Below are positions 1-10,720 of a DNA stretch of 64,000 bases, piece by piece (the first letter of the stretch is position 1; each line of letters starts with the position of its first letter). The position numbers were made by a program, and so were the translations under genes. This stretch comes from Tanypteryx hageni (Eukaryota > Arthropoda > Insecta > Odonata > Petaluridae): positions 2,356,001-2,420,000 of the forward strand of contig CM054117.1 of NCBI GenBank assembly GCA_028673005.1, written 5' to 3'. The notes beneath the pieces are model-generated. The model saw nothing but the letters and a program-made list of their open reading frames with translations, was not told the DNA's origin and did not search any database.

Positions 1-590
1 CAAATTTGACAGAAAGGTGTGGAATTAGTGCACCATAATGAAAAACTATTATATTCATATAATTGCAAATTTTAGGTATTGCGTTAGTGAAACATTATTC
101 CAAAAGGAAATAATAAAAATTCGTGCAGAGGTGAAATCTTTTGAATTTAAAAAATATCTCTAATAATGAAATATCTTTTTGAAAGATTAATGTCTATCAG
201 GATGAGATGAAATGCTTGCAGAATACAAGCACAAACTAATTTTATCATATCATTATATATAGACGTTCCTTACAGAAGAAGATTGACATATAACATGTAG
301 GAGGATACTAATGCTTAGGCACTTTCAGATAAGCAACACACCCGAAATTTTATATCTCGGTAGGATTATCTACAAAACCGACTAGGAAAAACTAAAATCT
401 TGAAAGAGTTCAAAAATGCGGCCGTTAAAAATTCGCAAATATTTAAACAAATTTCTAAAATTTATGTATTTCCGAATGTGCTACCAAGCAGAAATTGTTT
501 TAAAAGTAGAATTAGTAAAATAACGAAATAGAGATTACAGAAATTTTGATTTTTGATTTTCTATATCAAAACAGCGAAAATGTCATCTAC
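1..590 (-). repeat. Inverted copy of the hairpin repeat family
   Basis: This stretch reads, on the minus strand, like the units of the array at 1.93-8.03 kb. It shares the box around CGGCCGTTAAAAATTCGC (near 419-436), the GGAGGATACTAATG box near 300-313 and the GCTTGC hairpin near 211-230. No protein is encoded. The unit continues beyond the left window edge, so its true start is unknown. Confidence 0.75.
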
Positions 591-645
591 GTATCTTAGC
601 CCTAAACGTGGGAAATGAAAACAACAAAATTATGTTAGGGATTGG

Positions 646-672
646 CCGCCAACACACACACACAGACACGTA
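646..672. repeat. Short (AC)n microsatellite
   Basis: A short run of AC dinucleotides, slightly interrupted by AG, lies between the inverted repeat copy and the Penelope-like remnant. It has no other visible function. Confidence 0.7.
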
Positions 673-699
673 CATTTCCTCTGATTCCAGTCATCATAT

Positions 700-1463
700 T
701 TTTAAAAAAATTTCACCATTCCACTCAATGGTACAAATACACAAGTTCCTTCTTCTAAAGTTGATTTCCTCACAGAATTAAAATATATTTAAAAAACTGC
801 GCTAAAATCAATCGTTACGACTCTCAGATGACAGAAAATATTCTACCCAAACACAAGCGTTGTCTATCTTTTAAAAAACGCATTATCCTCACAAACACGC
901 CACCCAAAAAACCAAAATACGTAAAAATCCCCTACGTCCCTGGCATCACAACGGCTTATCAAATATCTTCTCAAAACAACCTTAAAACAAAACTTGTGAA
1001 TAGAAACCAAATCTCCAACTTACTACACAATCCAAAAGACACGATCCCGATTCTACAGAAATCCGGCATATACAAAATCGCTTGCTCAGACTGCGAGAAA
1101 GTTTACATTGGTCAAACTAAACTAAACCTAGAAACTAGGTTCAAAGAACACCTTGCACTTTACAAACACAGTAGGTTTGACAAGTCTAGCGTCGCAATAC
1201 ACATACAAGAAAACAATCATCCTATTAAAATCGAAAACATGACTCTATTAAAATCAACAAAAACTGGCTAGAAACTAGACTATTACGAGAGCATTTCAAT
1301 AAACAAATACCAATACGCCGTAATGAATAACGATCGGGGGCCCATCCCTTACTCACCCCTCTACACGTTGACCGTTAGGAATTCCCCCACCCCCTTACCT
1401 CCTTTTACTTTCACCCGGAACACAAGACTAAACCAAAACATTCCATACGACTTCAGATACTGA
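700..1463 (+). pseudogene. Penelope-like element remnant, GIY-YIG endonuclease part
   Basis: An ATG at 828 opens 147 codons. The domain has G80-I81-Y82, a CxxC pair at C86/C89, Y93-I94-G95, and R104 in ETRFKEH. This is the C-terminal GIY-YIG endonuclease of Penelope-like retroelements, which nicks target DNA for integration. A TAG at 1269-1271 interrupts the frame, but the same frame continues to a TGA at 1461-1463. The residues after the stop (LDYYES, INKY) look like the normal domain end, including the likely catalytic Glu. Upstream, from about 700, only broken-frame traces of the reverse transcriptase linker can be read. The element is 5'-truncated and cannot make a full protein. The family call is strong; the subfamily is not resolved. 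Confidence 0.85.
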
Positions 1464-1487
1464 AGATGAGAGCTAAGCTCTCGAAAT
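1460..1487 (+). other. Hammerhead-like hairpin after PLE ORF
   Basis: CTGAAGATG is followed by a stem-loop (GAGAGCT / AGCTCTC) and then GAAAT. The motif overlaps the end of the PLE reading frame. A similar motif follows the PLE copy near 26.57 kb and is present in both arms of the 16.4-kb inverted repeat. PLEs are known to carry hammerhead ribozyme motifs in their terminal repeats. The core here departs from the strict CUGAUGA...GAAA consensus, so catalytic activity is doubtful. Confidence 0.5.
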
Positions 1488-1639
1488 ACATATCTAGTGA
1501 GTTTTTCCAGAGTGATTGTGCGTTTGTGTGTGCTTTTCTTTTCTATTTAGGCTAGTTTCCGACAACAGGCCCCTGTAGGCCATCGCCCTGCAAACTTGTA
1601 AGTATATATATATTTTTCGCCCTTCTATTTTTCCCTTAT

Positions 1640-1860
1640 TGACGTACGATTGCTCATTTGGATTATTTTACAGTTCAGCAGTTTATATTTATTTCCTTTC
1701 TATAACGTAGATGTTATAACAAAACAAGTTAGGTAACTTAAACGAATATTAAATAAAATTTACAGAAGGATAAAAAATAAAATAAAGTAAAGCATAGTTC
1801 TTTTCAACACTACAGCTACTCTAATGATATTGTTACTCCAGTTCGTCGAAGATCCGTAGG
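1640..1860 (-). repeat. Dispersed repeat, partner of 58,140-58,330
   Basis: The reverse complement of this stretch matches the sequence just right of the Gypsy element. Shared blocks include ATTAGAGTAGCTGTAGTG, TATTTAATATTCGTTTAAG and GTTATAACAT.TACGTTATA. There is no ORF. The element class is unknown; the AATAAAG near the 3' end of the other copy suggests a transcribed retroelement end. Confidence 0.65.
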
Positions 1861-1929
1861 AGCTCGCAGGAGCGAGTGAAAGGCACGTCCGTTCACTTCA
1901 ACAGCCAGGTACAGAATGCCACACCTTTC

Positions 1930-4900
1930 TGCCATATTTTAAAGTCACACCCTAATACTAGTAAAAGGTGCTTGCATACCGCAAGCATTTCATCTCACCT
2001 TGAAAAAACATTCATTTTTCAGGCAGATATTTCATCATTACAATTATTTTTTTAATTGTAAAGATTTCACCTCAGCAGCGATTTTTGTTTTACCCTTATG
2101 TAAAAATAATAGATTAAAACAAACCCCAAACTCTTCAAATTTAAGAATTTTATACTTTCTCTATTATGGGGTACTAATGTCACACATTTCTGAAAAATTT
2201 TAAAGTTCTTCTAGACCTGAAATAATATTTTTCTATTTATTTAAATTTTAAACATTTTTAACGGCCGCCGCAATATATTTATGGAGAGATACAAATGTTT
2301 ATTTGTGCAAATGCACTACTCTGTAAATAATTTGAAAATTTCAGCTTCCTAGCTCATTCCGTAGTACCTAAACAGTTATCTATTTGTTTAAACATTAAGA
2401 ATTTTTAACGGCAACACAAATTAAAATATCAAAATTTCTAAAATCCGTATCGTTTTTTTACAAATCATACATCTAAAAAAATTCAGCTCCGTAGCACATT
2501 CGGAAATATATAAATCTTGAAATTTTGTTTAAATAATTGCGAATTTTTAGGGGCCGATTTGTTGCACTATTTCAACATATTCTTTTTCTAGTCGGTTTTG
2601 CACCAAATCCTATCTAAGAAAAAAATTTCGAATCTTCAGCTCATCTGAAAGACCCTAAACATTAGAATACTCCTATCATTATACATAGACGTTCCTTACA
2701 GAGGAGGAGGAGGATATAACATACTAGTAGAAGGTGCTTGCATGCTGCAAGCATTTCATCTCACCTTGAAAAAATTCATTTTACAGGGAGATATTTCATC
2801 ATGGGAAATATTTCTTTCATTCATAAAGTTTCTCCTCTGGACCGATTTTCGTTTTTTCTTTATGGAACAATAATAGAGTATAACAATCACTAATTTTTAA
2901 AATTTTAGGAATATTATAAATTTTCCACATTGGGTTAATAATGCAACACATTTCCACCAAATTTTAATTTTGTAGCACGTTTAGAAGTAAAATAACATTT
3001 ATCAAATTGTTTAAAATTAAATAATTTTTAACGGCCGCAATAACGATTTCATGGATACCCTGAAATGTTTATTCGTTAGTATTGAATATTCTCTAAATAA
3101 CATAAAAATTTCAACTCCCTATCCATAGTAACTAAACATTTATCTATTTGTTTAAATTTTGAGAATTTTTAACTGTCAAATAAATTAAAATATCAAAATT
3201 TGTATAATCCCTATTTCGTGTTTTTACGAATTCTACTTATAAAAAATTTATACACCGTAGCGCATGCGGAAATACATAAACCTCAAAAATATGCTTTAAC
3301 AATTGCGAATTGTTGCACTTTTTCAAGATTTTCGTTTTTTCTAGCCGGTTTTGCACAAAATCCTAAGAAAAAATTTCGAATCTCCAGCTCATCTGGAAGT
3401 GCCTAAACATTAGTATCCTCCTAAATGTTATCATTATATATCGACGTTCCTTACAGAGGAGTATGTAACATACATATAACGTACAAGTAGTTGGTGCTTG
3501 CATTCTGCAAGCATTTCAGCTGACCCTGATAAACATTATTTTTCAGAGGGATATAACAATATTAGAAATATTTATTTAATTAAAATATTTCACCTCTGCC
3601 CCGTATTTCTATATTTCCTTATTGAACAATATTTGATTAAAACAATGCCTTAAATCTGCAATTTTAAGAGTATTATACTTTATCCAATGTAAGCTACTAA
3701 TTATACAAATTTATGTCAAATTTGAAGTTGTAGCACATCTAAAAGTGAAATAATATTTATATAATTGTTAAAATTTTAAAAGTTTAATACGGCCGCAATA
3801 ACATTTTGTTGGGAATTTTCAAATATTTGTTAGTTTCAATTCATTGAGCTATACTTAACTTTAAAATTTCAGCTTCCTAGCTTGTCAAAAAGTATCTAAA
3901 CATTTATCTATCAGTTTAAATTTTAAGAATTTTTAACAGCCTAAGAGATTAAAATATCAAAATTTCTATAGTTATTATTTAGTTTTTTTTTTAAATCTAC
4001 CGGTAAAAATATTTCAGCTTCCTAGGACATTCGGTAATACATAAACCTCAAAAATATGTTTAAACAATTGCGAATTAGTGAATTTTTCAAAATTTCATTT
4101 TTTTCTATGTATAAATTGTTACAAGATATAGTTTCTAAGATAAAACTTATTAAACTTTAATGTTCAAATTGGATTAATTACACCCCTAAAAACTAACAAT
4201 TTTTAACAACTTTTCGATTTTTTTATTTAACTATGAGAAAAACTTTTTAATCCTGCAAAATTTCAGCTTCCTAAACTTATTAGATTGGTCTACACACTGA
4301 GATAACTTTTTCCCATGCTAACTTATGGGAGATATTCCGAGGTATCTGGAGTCGGACCCAGGACACTGTAAGCAAAAGTACCAATAATTCTCAATAGATA
4401 TTGTGGCCGTCTAGCAACACTGATAACTTAATTTTTATAGCTTACGGGCAAGTGCCCAAAATTAATTTTAAAAATGATGCAATGCTTTTCTTATGAGGAT
4501 AAACGCAACTTTCGGAATTTCTGGAGGCGAACTCATGTCACTTAGGTGAGTTGTCTCATTTTATGTGTAGATTTCCCCATCATATCTAGAAAAACTGAAA
4601 CTTTCAGCTCTCTAGCTCTTGTAGTTTGGGCTGGACATTAGTACCCTCCTGTTATCATTATATATCGACATTTCTTACAGAGGAGGATATAACATACTAG
4701 TAGTTGGTGCTTGCAAACTGCAAGCATTTCATCTCACCTTGAAAAAACATTAATTTTTCAAAGAGATATTTCATCATGAGGAATATTTCTTTAATTCTAA
4801 AGATTTCTACTCAGGATCGGTTTTCATATTTTCATTATGGAACAATAATGGAGTTAAGCAATCACTAATTTTTACAATTTTTGGAATATTATACTTTTCC

Positions 4901-7900
4901 TACATTGGGTTAATGTAAATTCCCCACATTTCTGCCAAATTTTTAATTTATAGCACAATTAGAAGTAAATTATATTTTTCTAAATGCTTACATTTAAATA
5001 TTTTTTAACGGCCAAAATAACAATTTTATGGATAAATTGAAATGTTTATTTGTTTACATAAGCAAACCTCTAAATAATTTAAAAATTTCAGCTCCCTAAC
5101 TCGCAGTGTAGTGTCTAAGAATCTACCAATTTGTTTAAATTTTAAGAATTTTTAACTGCTAAATAAAATAAAATATCAAAATTTGGATAATACTTATTTC
5201 GTTTTTTTTTACAAATTCTACCTATAAAAAAATTTCAGCTCCGCAGCACATACGGAAATACATAAACCTTGAAAATTTGTTTAAACAATCGCGAATTTTT
5301 AGCGGCCGCATTGTTGCACTTTTTAAAGATTTTTCACTTTTTCTAGTCGGTTTCGCACAAAATTCACCATAAGAAAAAAAATTCGCATCTCCAGCTTATC
5401 TGGAAGTGCCTAAACATTAGTATCCTCCTATATGTTATATATCGACGACTCTTACAGAGGAGTATCCATTTTATGACAAATATTTCAACATTATAATTAA
5501 TTTTTAATTTTAAATCTTTCACCTCCGCAGCGATTTTCGTTTTTCCCTTATGTAAAAACAATAGATTATAACAAACTCCAAAATTTGCAGTTTTAAGAAT
5601 TTTATCATTTCGTCATTATGTGGTACTAATGCTACACATTTCTGCCAAATTTTAAAGTTGTAGCACATCTAGAAGTGAAATAATATTTATTTAATAGTTT
5701 AAATTTCAAAAGTTTAATGCAGCCGCAATAACACTTCGTTGGAGTTTTTCAAATGTTTGTTGGTTTAAATGCACTATGTTCTACTAAACTTTAAAATTTC
5801 AGCTTCCTAGATTCCCCAAAGTAACTAAACATTTATCTATTAGTTTATTTTAGGAATTTTTAACAGCCAAAGAAATTAAAATATCAAAATTTTTATAATT
5901 TTTTATTTCGTTTTTTCACAAAATCTAACGGTTAAAAAATTTCAGCTTCGTTGCACATTCGATAATACATAAACCTCAAAAATATGTTTAAACAATTGCG
6001 AATTTTTATCGGTCAAAATTTTGAACTTTTTTTGCTACAAAATGATTTCAAAAACTCGAACGTACAGCATATAGTTTTCAAGATAAAAATTATTTAACTT
6101 TATGGTTCAAATGGGGTTAAAACAACCCCTAAATATTAACAATTTCAAAATTTTCAATTTTATAGTTGGTTATGAGAAAATTCTATAATCTTGCAAAATT
6201 CAGCTTCCTAAACTTATTAGATTGGTCTACACACTGGATTGCGTTTTCCCATGCTAACTTATGGGAGATATTCCTGGGTCTCTGGAGTCGAACCCAAGAC
6301 ACTGTAATCAAAAGTGACAATAATTCCTAATTGATTTGTGGCCATCTAGCAACACTGAAAATTTTATTTTTCTAGCGGAATTTCTGGAGTCGAATTTATG
6401 TAACTTAGATAAGAAGTCTCTATTTATCTGTAAGTTTCCTCATCATATCTACAAAAATTTAAACTTTCAGCTCTCTAGCTCTTGTAGTTTGGGCTGGACA
6501 TTAGTATCCTTCTGTTATCATTATATATCGACGTTTCTTACTGAGGAGGATATAACATACTAGTAGTTGGTGCTTGCATACTGCAAGCATTTCAAATCAC
6601 ATTAAAAGAACATTCATTTTTCAGACAGAAATTTCAACATTACAAATAGTCTTTTAATTCTAAATATTTCATTTATGCAGCGATTTTCGTTTTTCTGCAA
6701 GCATATCATCTCAACATAAAAAACATTCATTTTTTATATTTCATCATTACAAATATTTTTTAATTCTAAATATTTCACCTCCGGAGCGATTTTCGTTTTT
6801 TCCCTTACATAAAAGTAATGAATTAAAACAATCCCAAAATTTTGCAATTTTAAGAATTTTATACTTTCTCTATTATGTGGTACTAATTCTACACATTTCT
6901 GCCAAATTTTTAAGTTGTAGTACTTCTAGAAGTGAAATAATATTTTTTCAATTGTTAAAATTTTGAACATTTTTAACGGCCGCCGCAATATGTTAATGGA
7001 GAGATCCAAATGTTTATTTGTGCAAATGCACTACTTTGTACATAACTTGAAAATTTCAGCTTCCTAGCTCATCCTGTAATGTCTAAACAGGTATCTATTT
7101 CTTTAAACTTTAAGAATTTTTAACTGCCAAACAAATAAAAATATCAAAATTTGTATAATACCTATTTCGTTTTTTTACGAATTCTACTTATAAAAAAATT
7201 TCAACTCCGTAGCACATTCGGAAATACATAAACCTTGAAAATTTGTTAAACAATTGCGAATTTTTAGCGGCCGCATTGTTGCATTTTTTCGTGATTTTCT
7301 ATTCGGTTTTGCACAAAATTCAAACTATGAAAAAATGTTCGAATCTCCAGCACTTTTAGAAGTGCCTAAACATTAGTATCCTCCTTTATGTCATATATCA
7401 TTACACATCATTACTAGTAGAAGGTGCTTGCATACGGCAAGCATTTCAACTCACCTTGAAAAAACATTAATTTTTCAGACAGATATTTCATCATTACAAA
7501 TATTCTATTAATTCTAAAAATTTCACCTACGCAGCGATTTTCGTTTTCCCACATGTAAAAATAATAGTTTAAAATAATCCCCAAATGTTACAATTTAAAA
7601 ATGTTTACACTATCTTCATTATGGGGTACTAATGCTTCACATTTTAGGCAAATTTTAAAGTTGTAGCACTTCTATAAGTAAAATAATATTTTTCTAATTG
7701 TTTAAATTTAAATAATTTTTAACGGCCGCCGCAACTCATATATGGTAAAATTGAGATTTTTATTTGTGCAAATACACTACTTTGTAAATAATTTTAAAAT
7801 TTCAGCTTCCTATGTCATCCCGTATTACCTAAACAGTTATCTATTTGTTTGAAATTTAAGAATTTTTAACTGCCAAACAAATTAAAATATCAAAACTTGT

Positions 7901-8030
7901 ATAATCATTATTTCGTTTTTTTTTAAGAATTCTACTTATAAAAAAATTCCAACTCCGTAGCTCTCCAACTTTAGTAGTTTGGGCTGGAGATTAGTATCCT
8001 CCTATCATTATATATAGACGTTCCTTACAG
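1930..8030 (+). repeat. Higher-order tandem array with two hairpins per unit
   Basis: Direct, degenerate units are marked by a GTGCTTGC...GCAAGCAT hairpin near 1969, 2734, 3494, 4707, 6570 and 7425. The first spacings are about 760 bp; later ones are longer because units carry extra segments. Each unit is itself built from diverged subunits of about 130-170 bp. These share a CAGCTCCnTAGC core, a TTTGTTTAAA block and GAATTTTTAACGGCCGC. A second inverted pair, TATCCTCC and GGAGGATA, sits about 50 bp before the main hairpin. Two alternative upstream modules precede it: one has CATCTGGAAGTGCCTAAAC (near 2,640, 3,390, 5,400, 7,350), the other TTGTAGTTTGGGCTGGA (near 4,620, 6,480, 7,975). Short ORFs here are unsupported. 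I see no coding capacity. Confidence 0.85.
4285..4440 (+). repeat. Extra segment inside long array units
   Basis: A segment beginning TTAGATTGGTCTACACACTG and including CCATGCTAACTTATGGGAG is found here, at 6,220-6,350 and, more diverged, at 48,765-48,860. It is missing from the short 760-bp units, so it accounts for part of the length difference between units. Confidence 0.7.
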
Positions 8031-8775
8031 AGGAACATATAACATATAACATATTGGAGGATACTAATGTTTAGGCACTTCCAGATAAGCTGGAGATTCG
8101 AAATTTTTTTCTTTGGTAGGATTTTATGCAAAACCGACTAGAAAAAACGAAAATCTTAGAAAAGTGCAACAATGCGGCCGCTAAAAATTCGCAATATTTT
8201 AAACAAAGTTTCAAGGTTTATTTATTTCCAAATATGCTACGGAGCTGAAACTTTTTTTAGAGGTAGGATTTATAAAATAACGAATTAGGGATTATAGAAA
8301 TTTTGATATTTTAATTCGTTTGGCAGTTAAAAATTCTTAAATTTTAAACAAATTGGTAGATGCTTAGACACTACGCAGCAAGTTAGGGAGCTGAAATTTT
8401 TCAAAATATTTAGAGGTTAATCTATATAAACGAATAAACATTTAAATTTATCCATAAAATGTTATTTTGGCCGTTATAAATTATTAAATTTAAGCAATTA
8501 GATAAATGTTATTTCACTTTTAATTCTACTATAAATTTAAAATTTGGCAGAAATGTGTGGCATTATTAACTCAATGTGGGAAAAGTATAATATTTCGAAA
8601 ATTTTCAAAAATTGGTAATTGTTTTTCTCCATTATTGTTCCATAGTGAAAAAACAAAAACCCGCCCAGAGGAGAACTCTTTAGAATTAAGGGAATATTTC
8701 TCATGATGAAATATCTCTCTGAAAATTGTTTTTTTCAAGGTGCGATTAAATGCTTGCAGTATGCAATCACCTTCT
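8031..8775 (-). repeat. Inverted copy closing the hairpin array
   Basis: Orientation flips at about 8,030-8,060, inside the TATCCTCC...GGAGGATA region. The sequence then runs as the reverse complement of the array, through the GGCCGC-TAAAAATTCGC box near 8,175 to the minus hairpin near 8,748-8,772. Together with 1-590, the direct array is bracketed by inverted copies. Confidence 0.75.
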
Positions 8776-8780
8776 ACTAT

Positions 8781-9640
8781 TACGCTTATAAAAGAAAAAT
8801 GCTTTTAAATCAAAGCTAACCGTAGTTTAGCGTTTCTTAATGCCACTGGTCGATATTTAGTAATTTTTGGGACATTTGGCTTAGTTAGTATTATTTGTGA
8901 CATCAGGCTGTAGGGTTTGATGGTTTTAATCAAAATCCTTAAGGCCATTTCTGAGTAAAACAAATTTTGTTTTAAAATGTCCATGAATAAACTACATTTA
9001 ATTGTTGCGCAATATCGTTCATCTCTTCAGAGTGTCTTTTATGAATGATATTATCCACAAATGTGATATATCATTCGATTTAGTTTAACCGTAAGGCTGT
9101 AATAAGGTTTTGAGTGGATCGTGGCGGAAGCGTGACGTCATTGGGCTTAGGTAAGGTAGCTTAGCGTACATTTTAATGTCACTGGACGGCATATAGAGTG
9201 TTCAAGAGATATATGGCTCACGTAGTATTATTTGTGACATCAGGCTCTAATATTCGTTTGATTTTAATCAAATTCTCTGTAGCCATTATTGAGTAAACAA
9301 ATTTTTCCAAAAATCGCCAAGAATAAACTATCCTTTATTTGTGCGCAATATCATTTTTATGAAAAATGTGTCTTCATGAGAAGATATATTGTACAAATAT
9401 AGGATATCATTCGATTTTATATACGCGTTTGGGACCTAGAACAGCGAAGAGACCGCCCGACAGACAGACAGACACTGAAAGACAGACAGACTGATAGACA
9501 GACAGACGGCATTGCGAAACCCACTTTTATGGTCTCGGGGTCAGCTAAAGCGTGTATTTCTATCAAAATCTCGAAGTTGAATTTTTCACGATAACAATAC
9601 TTACTCAGTATACTACGTGTATGAGAAAGTAAAAATGCAT
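8781..9640 (+). repeat. Dispersed repeat copy A with (GACA)n
   Basis: Matches 51,997-52,815 over most of its length. Both copies start TACGCTTATAAAAG, contain a degenerate GACAGACA tract near 9,455-9,510, and end near TATACTACGT...ATGAGAAA. Internally, the block GTGACATCAGGCT with following TTTTAATCAAA occurs twice about 320 bp apart, so the element contains an old duplication. The 95-aa minus reading frame over this region is an artefact of the GACA tract. The class is unknown. Confidence 0.75.
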
Positions 9641-9799
9641 ACGATCTAGAGTTGTCAACGTGAATGGAAACAAAAAATGCAATCCTTGAATCATGTCGTA
9701 ACACTTATAAATCTTCTAGTTATGTCATTTTTTGCACGTTATATTAGGGTAAGTCAGTGTTAATCTTCCTTTCGCCTATTCTACAGTAGAGTCCACCTA

Positions 9800-10392
9800 T
9801 TAACACTAAGATGCCAAAGATAATTTTTTTAACGGAAATGCCCACGACTGGGTCAAAAGTGACCCATAAGTATTTTTAATTATTTTCGTCCAAATTGAAA
9901 CGAACGAGCAATAGAAATAATTTTTATAATGGAAATGAGTAAATGTTAAAAATTTAAAAAATAGTCATTTAAATTTTAATTTAGTAAAGTTGGTAATAAT
10001 TTCGATATATTCTTATTTTTCTTCATACTAACCGCAAAACATCGCTTAAAAGACATATGGCCAGCGTGACAATACCAATATGTTGATGATTTATCAAACA
10101 AATGTTCAACAAAAAGGAATGGATATTTCCATTTTTTATCATAACTCTATGCCTTCGACCCCATGACGTCTACGGCCTGGCCCTACCTCTCGCCACGCTG
10201 TATTACGACCAAATTGAATTTCTCTTTATGTCGCCTTATCAAGTTTCTTTCTTACCACAAAAACGGCTCATTTGGTGCCAAAAATCTAAATAAACAATTG
10301 CATAGAAGAACAGATCGTCAAAAATTGAAATAATTTAGCAAACATTTTAATCCGGGTCATTTGTGACCCGGTCATGGGCATTGTAGTGTTAA
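9800..10392. mobile_element. piggyBac-like MITE with TTAA flanks
   Basis: TTAA is present at 9800-9803 and 10389-10392. The terminal inverted repeats read inward as CACTAAGATGCC on the left and CACTACAATGCCC on the right. A subterminal palindrome follows in both arms: GGGTCA....TGACCC on the left and CGGGTCA....TGACCCGG on the right. TTAA duplication is the hallmark of piggyBac-type transposases. The 63-codon ORF inside (10102-10293) does not resemble a transposase I know, so the 585-bp unit looks non-autonomous. Confidence 0.7.
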
Positions 10393-10720
10393 CCCCATCA
10401 TTTCCCTTCTCCTACCCTCAATTCACCACTATACTCCCTCTTCTCCCATTCCACTCCTCTGCATTCACCTCTCTCTCCTCTCTCGTCTTCCCTTCTACTC
10501 CCATCCTACCACCACTGTCCTCTCTCTCTCTATATACCCCCACTCCCATAAGCGCAAACCGTGATCACTCAATGCGGATTTAGTTCTTCTTTTGTTTACC
10601 CTTAGGCCTTGGTAAATGTTCGCCGTCCCACCTGCCACTCCATCTCTTCCTCTTGCCCTTGTCGCATCCTCCTTTCTCAGCCTCTCTCTTCCGTATTTTC
10701 TATTCATTGCGACAGTCATT
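10393..10720. repeat. Pyrimidine-rich low-complexity tract
   Basis: The + strand is dominated by C and T (CTCCCTCTTCTCCC-type sequence). Similar tracts lie at 30,420-30,860 and 39,240-39,775, and a purine-rich counterpart at 52,816-53,070. Overlapping ORFs on both strands here are composition artefacts. Confidence 0.8.

Noticed and set aside
9417..9704. 95-codon minus ORF with SVCLSVCLS runs
   Set aside because: It comes from the degenerate GACAGACA tract inside a dispersed repeat and is not kept in the second copy.
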